Source of the DNA: Owenia fusiformis
Lineage: Eukaryota; Annelida; Polychaeta; Sabellida; Oweniidae
DNA: 10,000 bases
Assembly: GCA_903813345.2 (NCBI GenBank)
Contig: CAIIXF020000471.1
Span: forward strand, 1 to 10,000
Reading direction: 5' to 3'
Position 1 is the first letter of the stretch. Every line of letters starts with the position of its first letter. The position numbers and the translations under genes are program-made. The notes below the pieces were generated by a model. That model had not been told where the DNA came from, searched no databases, and saw only the letters and a program-made list of their open reading frames with translations. Of the stretch, positions 6,474-10,000 are shown piece by piece.

Positions 6474-8077
6474 AGCAGTTGTCAGAATCCCCAGGCGGGC
6501 AATACGCTGGACAATACGTCTTTTAAATATGGAAATAGTTCAGTGAGCTGTGAAATACGCTGGTATTTTTAGTCACATGGTTCTGAATTAGCCAATCAAA
6601 TCACACGATTTATAGCAATGATGCAATAATTAGTGCTACTTCCATGAACACCCGTTTTGTAGAATAAGATTCTGATTCTCGTATTTGGTATATATATGAA
6701 TTAGACAAAGGCAAATCCAGTCGAACATCTTGTTGAGCATCAAACAAAGGTACAAGCTATATATCATTTCTCAAAATGGCCACTTTACTGAAGAAATTGT
6801 CACAAGATTATATGTATCATGTTTTAATGTATTTACGTTTAAATATAGCTGTCTTAATAAGTACACATGATGAAAATACAGGCACAAACAAAATGCATAC
6901 TTTCTGAAACCCTGCGTTTGGATATTGATAAATTGAATGATATTGGCTAAAAACTTCTGTCAGAATTGAAACAATATTTCCCCAAGAAAAGTCAACATTT
7001 CAAAACAACAGCAATAGCTAGAACTATCCTATTTAGATGTTTACTTGACAGTATGGAAAATTGGGGAAGCCTGACAGAGAATCATAACAGATAGAGGTAG
7101 AAAGATTTGATAAAGAAAATGGAGTTTTGGTGTGGGAGGGGGGGCGTGTAATTGTATACTTGTTTATAAAATTGATAAAATGACATATTCTAGACAAGGA
7201 TAGGCATTTGCCATAATAAACTATGAGGGATAATGACTCATAAACTTACACAATGGAGATTTGGGGTAGTAATATGGAACATACGTTATATGGAAACTGT
7301 AACCTTATAAGATCTTGTCCAGTATTTCAGTCATACCTGATTATAAAGGACCATTGATGTTACAGCATCAGGGCATATTACATATAATATTTAATCATGA
7401 CCAACATTTCTACTGTGCCAAAATCATTCAACGAATTTTAAAATGGAATATGAGAACAAGATTTCTTATTTTAGGTTATATTCATATGTCTAATAATATT
7501 TGATATTAAACATATTAACTTTTATTGTTTTTATACACTAAACAGATTTGTTTAGATATTATTTTAAGTTTTAACATAACAAACCACTTTCCAGGTCGAA
7601 TGAATCACTAAAGGTACAGCATTTCAGAAATGTGTAAATTGTTTATATTTCATTATTTTGTGAAATACTAAAAGGAGTTTTACCCGTACCTTGTTGACCA
7701 TGAGTCAATGAATGCATTATGTAATATCTGCAAAACGATGCACTATGCAATTCATACATGGAATAATTTATTTTGCCATATTGGAATCAAGTATTTTCGT
7801 TAATCCATTGGATAGATCATGCATTAGCTGATGTTGATAATAGAATCAGTTAGTCAATTGTAAGACACCATTAATCCGAGAAAATCTTAGTTATGTATTA
7901 AGGCAGGGCATAACATTTCACATATTGTTTATTCATGTTTACTACATCTATGGTTCCAATGTCATTTAAGCCTGATTTGGTGCAAATGTCAAAGCATAAC
8001 ATCAACTCTAAAGTAGTTTAATTCAATGAAAATTAAAAATATCAAAATCGACAATTACTGTCCGCCATCTTAGATGC

Positions 8078-8099
8078 GAAGGTTACGGCCGTTACCTTC
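8078..8099. repeat. Near-perfect 22-nt palindrome
   Basis: GAAGGTTACGGCCGTTACCTTC is symmetric except for one mismatched pair (positions 7 and 16 of the site), with CGGCCG at the centre. It is GC-rich compared with its surroundings and lies just after CCGCCATCTT, a YY1-like word. The symmetry is seen directly; any protein binding is inference. Confidence 0.75.
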
Positions 8100-8278
8100 A
8101 CTTGGTACTGATCAGTGTCGGTCCATTACTTTTCAATTGCATAAAATGGCTCTAACCCTGACAAATGTATTAATCAATTTTAACTCATAGCTCTTGATCA
8201 ATGAAACTATTTATATTCTAGCTTCAAGTCAATGAATACGACTTTGACAAGCTAAAAAGACTAAGGACCTCTAGGACT

Positions 8279-9034
8279 TAAAAGTTAATTTGACCATTAA
8301 TGACCTATGATAGGGAAGGGTCATGATAACACTTATATAAAATATTTAAAGTATCTAATAATGATAATGAACATACTACAATGTTAGTAGATGCTAATTA
8401 AATGTCAATTGTTGTTAGTGTAATACGTATTTTTCATTTAATGCTGCAACAATTACACAAGCACCAAAAAGTGCCACGCCCACTTTTCCCTAAAAGCAGT
8501 TGTGTGTGACTACATTTGATAAATATTATTGATTTATGAGATCATTATATCAAGTTTTTAGTGCTTTAGTGTGAATACATACATATTAATTCAACTTTTG
8601 ACAAAGTTGCAGCCACAAAATCCAAACAGATTTGCAAATATTTCACTTTGAGAACTTAAGGACACATTTGGGATGGGGTCAAATTGAGAAGATTGTGAGA
8701 TATAAATACTGTTTCCATGGTAACCATATAAGTCAGAGATTGGAAATTTCTGGCACTGACTAACCATGGCATGCCCTACCCACTGTAAAACGATAAATAT
8801 CTGATATGCATTAGTATTATTTTTATTGGGTGGTATTAAAGTACCCCCGAGGTTTTGTTGGGATAGGGGTATAAATTGGCCTGAGGGCCTTCTGCCACCC
8901 CTACATAAAGTCCAACTACCCAGAAAGTGTATATTATAATCATACAAATTGTTTGAAATATGTTGGAATGTGTGACCTTCCATGAAAAGCGAGATCCATT
9001 TCTAGAGCACTTCTACAGAATAGTCCGCAGTCTA
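8279..9034 (-). repeat. Right arm of large inverted repeat
   Basis: This is the reverse-complement partner of 4560-5337. It is slightly shorter because of small indels, for example about 10 bp missing near 8381-8385 relative to 5205-5220. It includes the exact partner blocks 8464-8496 and 8950-8984 and the palindromic word GTTTCCATGGTAAC (8711-8724). A 130-codon minus-strand open frame (8591-8983) runs through most of the arm. The left arm breaks that frame, and the differences between arms are mostly amino-acid-changing, so it is treated as chance in a repeat rather than a gene. The outer end near 9034 shows no matching target-site duplication with the left arm's outer end. Confidence 0.93.
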
Positions 9035-10000
9035 AGAGTCAATAGAAGTATTTTGCCTGATTATGTATCAAACATCTTGCTTTATATATAGCAAGTGCAA
9101 TTCAAGTGTTTTATTACCTTAAGTGGCTCCACTATAACACGAATGGTCCGTTCATTCCTATCACATAATTATTATTCAATGATCCTACCTTTCAAATGGA
9201 TTATTCAATCATTCCTTCCTCCCACGATTATGGTTTAGTCATGTCTCGTATGGATTATCAAATCATTCTCACATTTAGCATGAGTAATTCAAACTGAAAT
9301 ATATTGATCAATTCCATGTACTAAGATACATGTATACTTAAACACATGAATAAATACATACATATATGGATACGACAACCGTAAATAATGCGAAGTATAT
9401 AAAAACAAAGAATAGACAATACATTTGCGTACAGAATGGGTGATCGAAATTAAAATGTGTAACATGTGTTACAGATGCCTCTAATCACAAAATATCGCTT
9501 TTGGGAAAACATTCTACGGATGGTTAGTAAGACAAATGTCATTGCTTCAGGTTAAAATTTTGTTTCAAATGCTGCCCAGTGTGCCTTTCAAAAAATGATG
9601 ATGTTGTTAAATTAATAATGTCAATCATTCAATAAGGGATTCTAAAATCTAGATTAAACACATATCTAAATCACTCAATAAATTGAACTGAAATGCAAAA
9701 TCATGGTAAAAAGGCAAAAATAATTCGAGTTACTCTTTGAAGAAAAAAATGATTCAATCCTCTAAATCCCAATACTCTCCTTTACCCCAACATGGGGAAC
9801 CAATGGTTTCAAGGTTAATGTAAAAAAACAATGTCGTTGACACCAATTTTTACTCCCGATTATGAAGAAGAATGATGTTAGGAAGATTTTAATACAAAAA
9901 TACACAATTTTATGTAGAGTCATTTTCAGACCTATGTAGCAAACACCACCTTCAATGTACATCGTCCCCGGTCAAATAATAAACAGAGGTATCAGAGAAA
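9035..10000. other. AT-rich intergenic or intronic DNA, no gene seen
   Basis: Nothing gene-like is seen. A weak, diverged repeat of about 27 bp is visible around 9171-9270, with ATGGATTATTCAATCATTC at 9196-9214 and ATGGATTATCAAATCATTC at 9250-9268. A small palindrome, TGTAACA-TG-TGTTACA, lies at 9458-9473. A 66-codon minus-strand frame (9762-9962) is rich in F, I and L, as expected from AT-rich chance sequence, and matches nothing I recognise. Confidence 0.55.

Larger units (their letters stand above)
5338..8278. other. Spacer between the inverted arms, no recognised gene
   Basis: About 2.9 kb of AT-rich DNA. No open frame exceeds 62 codons, and none resembles a transposase, reverse transcriptase or host protein family that I recognise. 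Small structures listed separately are a three-copy 27-bp repeat, a 17-bp-stem hairpin and a 22-nt near-palindrome. A 41-codon frame (5878-6003) has coding-like composition. AATACGCTGG occurs twice near the hairpin (6501-6510 and 6554-6563). A G-rich stretch (7128-7147) is too simple to call a structure. If the arms are ends of one element, this would be its non-coding interior; if not, it is ordinary intergenic or intronic DNA. Confidence 0.6.

Noticed and set aside
7128-7147. G-rich stretch as a possible G-quadruplex
   Set aside because: Only one long G run and a short one are present. Four separated G-tracts are lacking.
7315-7503. 62-codon plus-strand frame
   Set aside because: Composition rich in I, H and N fits chance in AT-rich DNA. 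No domain or repeat conservation.
8591-8983. 130-codon minus-strand frame, the longest in the window, partly shared with 4817-5026
   Set aside because: In the shared segment most differences between the two arms change the amino acid (about nine against about four silent, counted by eye), and the upstream half is not open in the left arm. This fits neutral drift of a repeat.
9762-9962. 66-codon minus-strand frame with a hydrophobic middle
   Set aside because: The hydrophobic run (F/I from TTT and ATT codons) is expected from base composition. No supporting context.

Overview
This window looks like AT-rich, repeat-dominated DNA from a eukaryote, most likely an animal and possibly a marine invertebrate. 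The reasons are a satellite array with a roughly 348 bp monomer, a palindromic minisatellite, several short terminal-inverted-repeat (TIR) elements, a tRNA-derived fragment with a Pol III box B, and no dense open reading frames or operons. The species cannot be named from the sequence alone. I find no convincing protein-coding gene. Every longer open frame is a by-product of a repeat or looks like chance.

Layout: positions 1-49 are a satellite fragment in reverse orientation. Positions 50 to about 2208 hold six full monomers plus a partial one in forward orientation, each carrying a 27-29 nt hairpin palindrome. The inner copies are nearly identical and the edge copies are diverged. Positions 2230-2530 hold a minisatellite built from a 14-nt palindrome on a 24-bp step. 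Positions 2531-3055 are unassigned, with a few short coding-like frames. Positions 3056-3523 hold abutting small TIR elements, the second present as two tandem copies that share a terminal repeat. Positions 3542 to about 4510 are a degenerate composite with a mariner-like left end (CAGGGTGTCCC next to TA), nested inverted repeats and a central tRNA-like fragment followed by a T9 run.

From 4560 to 9034 the main structure is a large inverted repeat. Its arms, 4560-5337 and 8279-9034, are clearly homologous by eye and surround a spacer of about 2.9 kb. The spacer has no recognisable gene but contains a 17-bp perfect-stem hairpin (6408-6473), a three-copy 27-bp repeat (5561-5642) and a near-perfect 22-nt palindrome (8078-8099). 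Positions 9035-10000 are AT-rich unique-looking DNA with only a weak short repeat and one small palindrome.

The recurring theme is inverted symmetry at several scales: monomer hairpins, a palindromic minisatellite, nested TIRs, a kilobase-scale inverted repeat and a polarity switch at the satellite edge. The simplest explanation is heterochromatin-like or intergenic DNA that has accumulated satellites and non-autonomous DNA transposons. No element here encodes its own transposase within the window.
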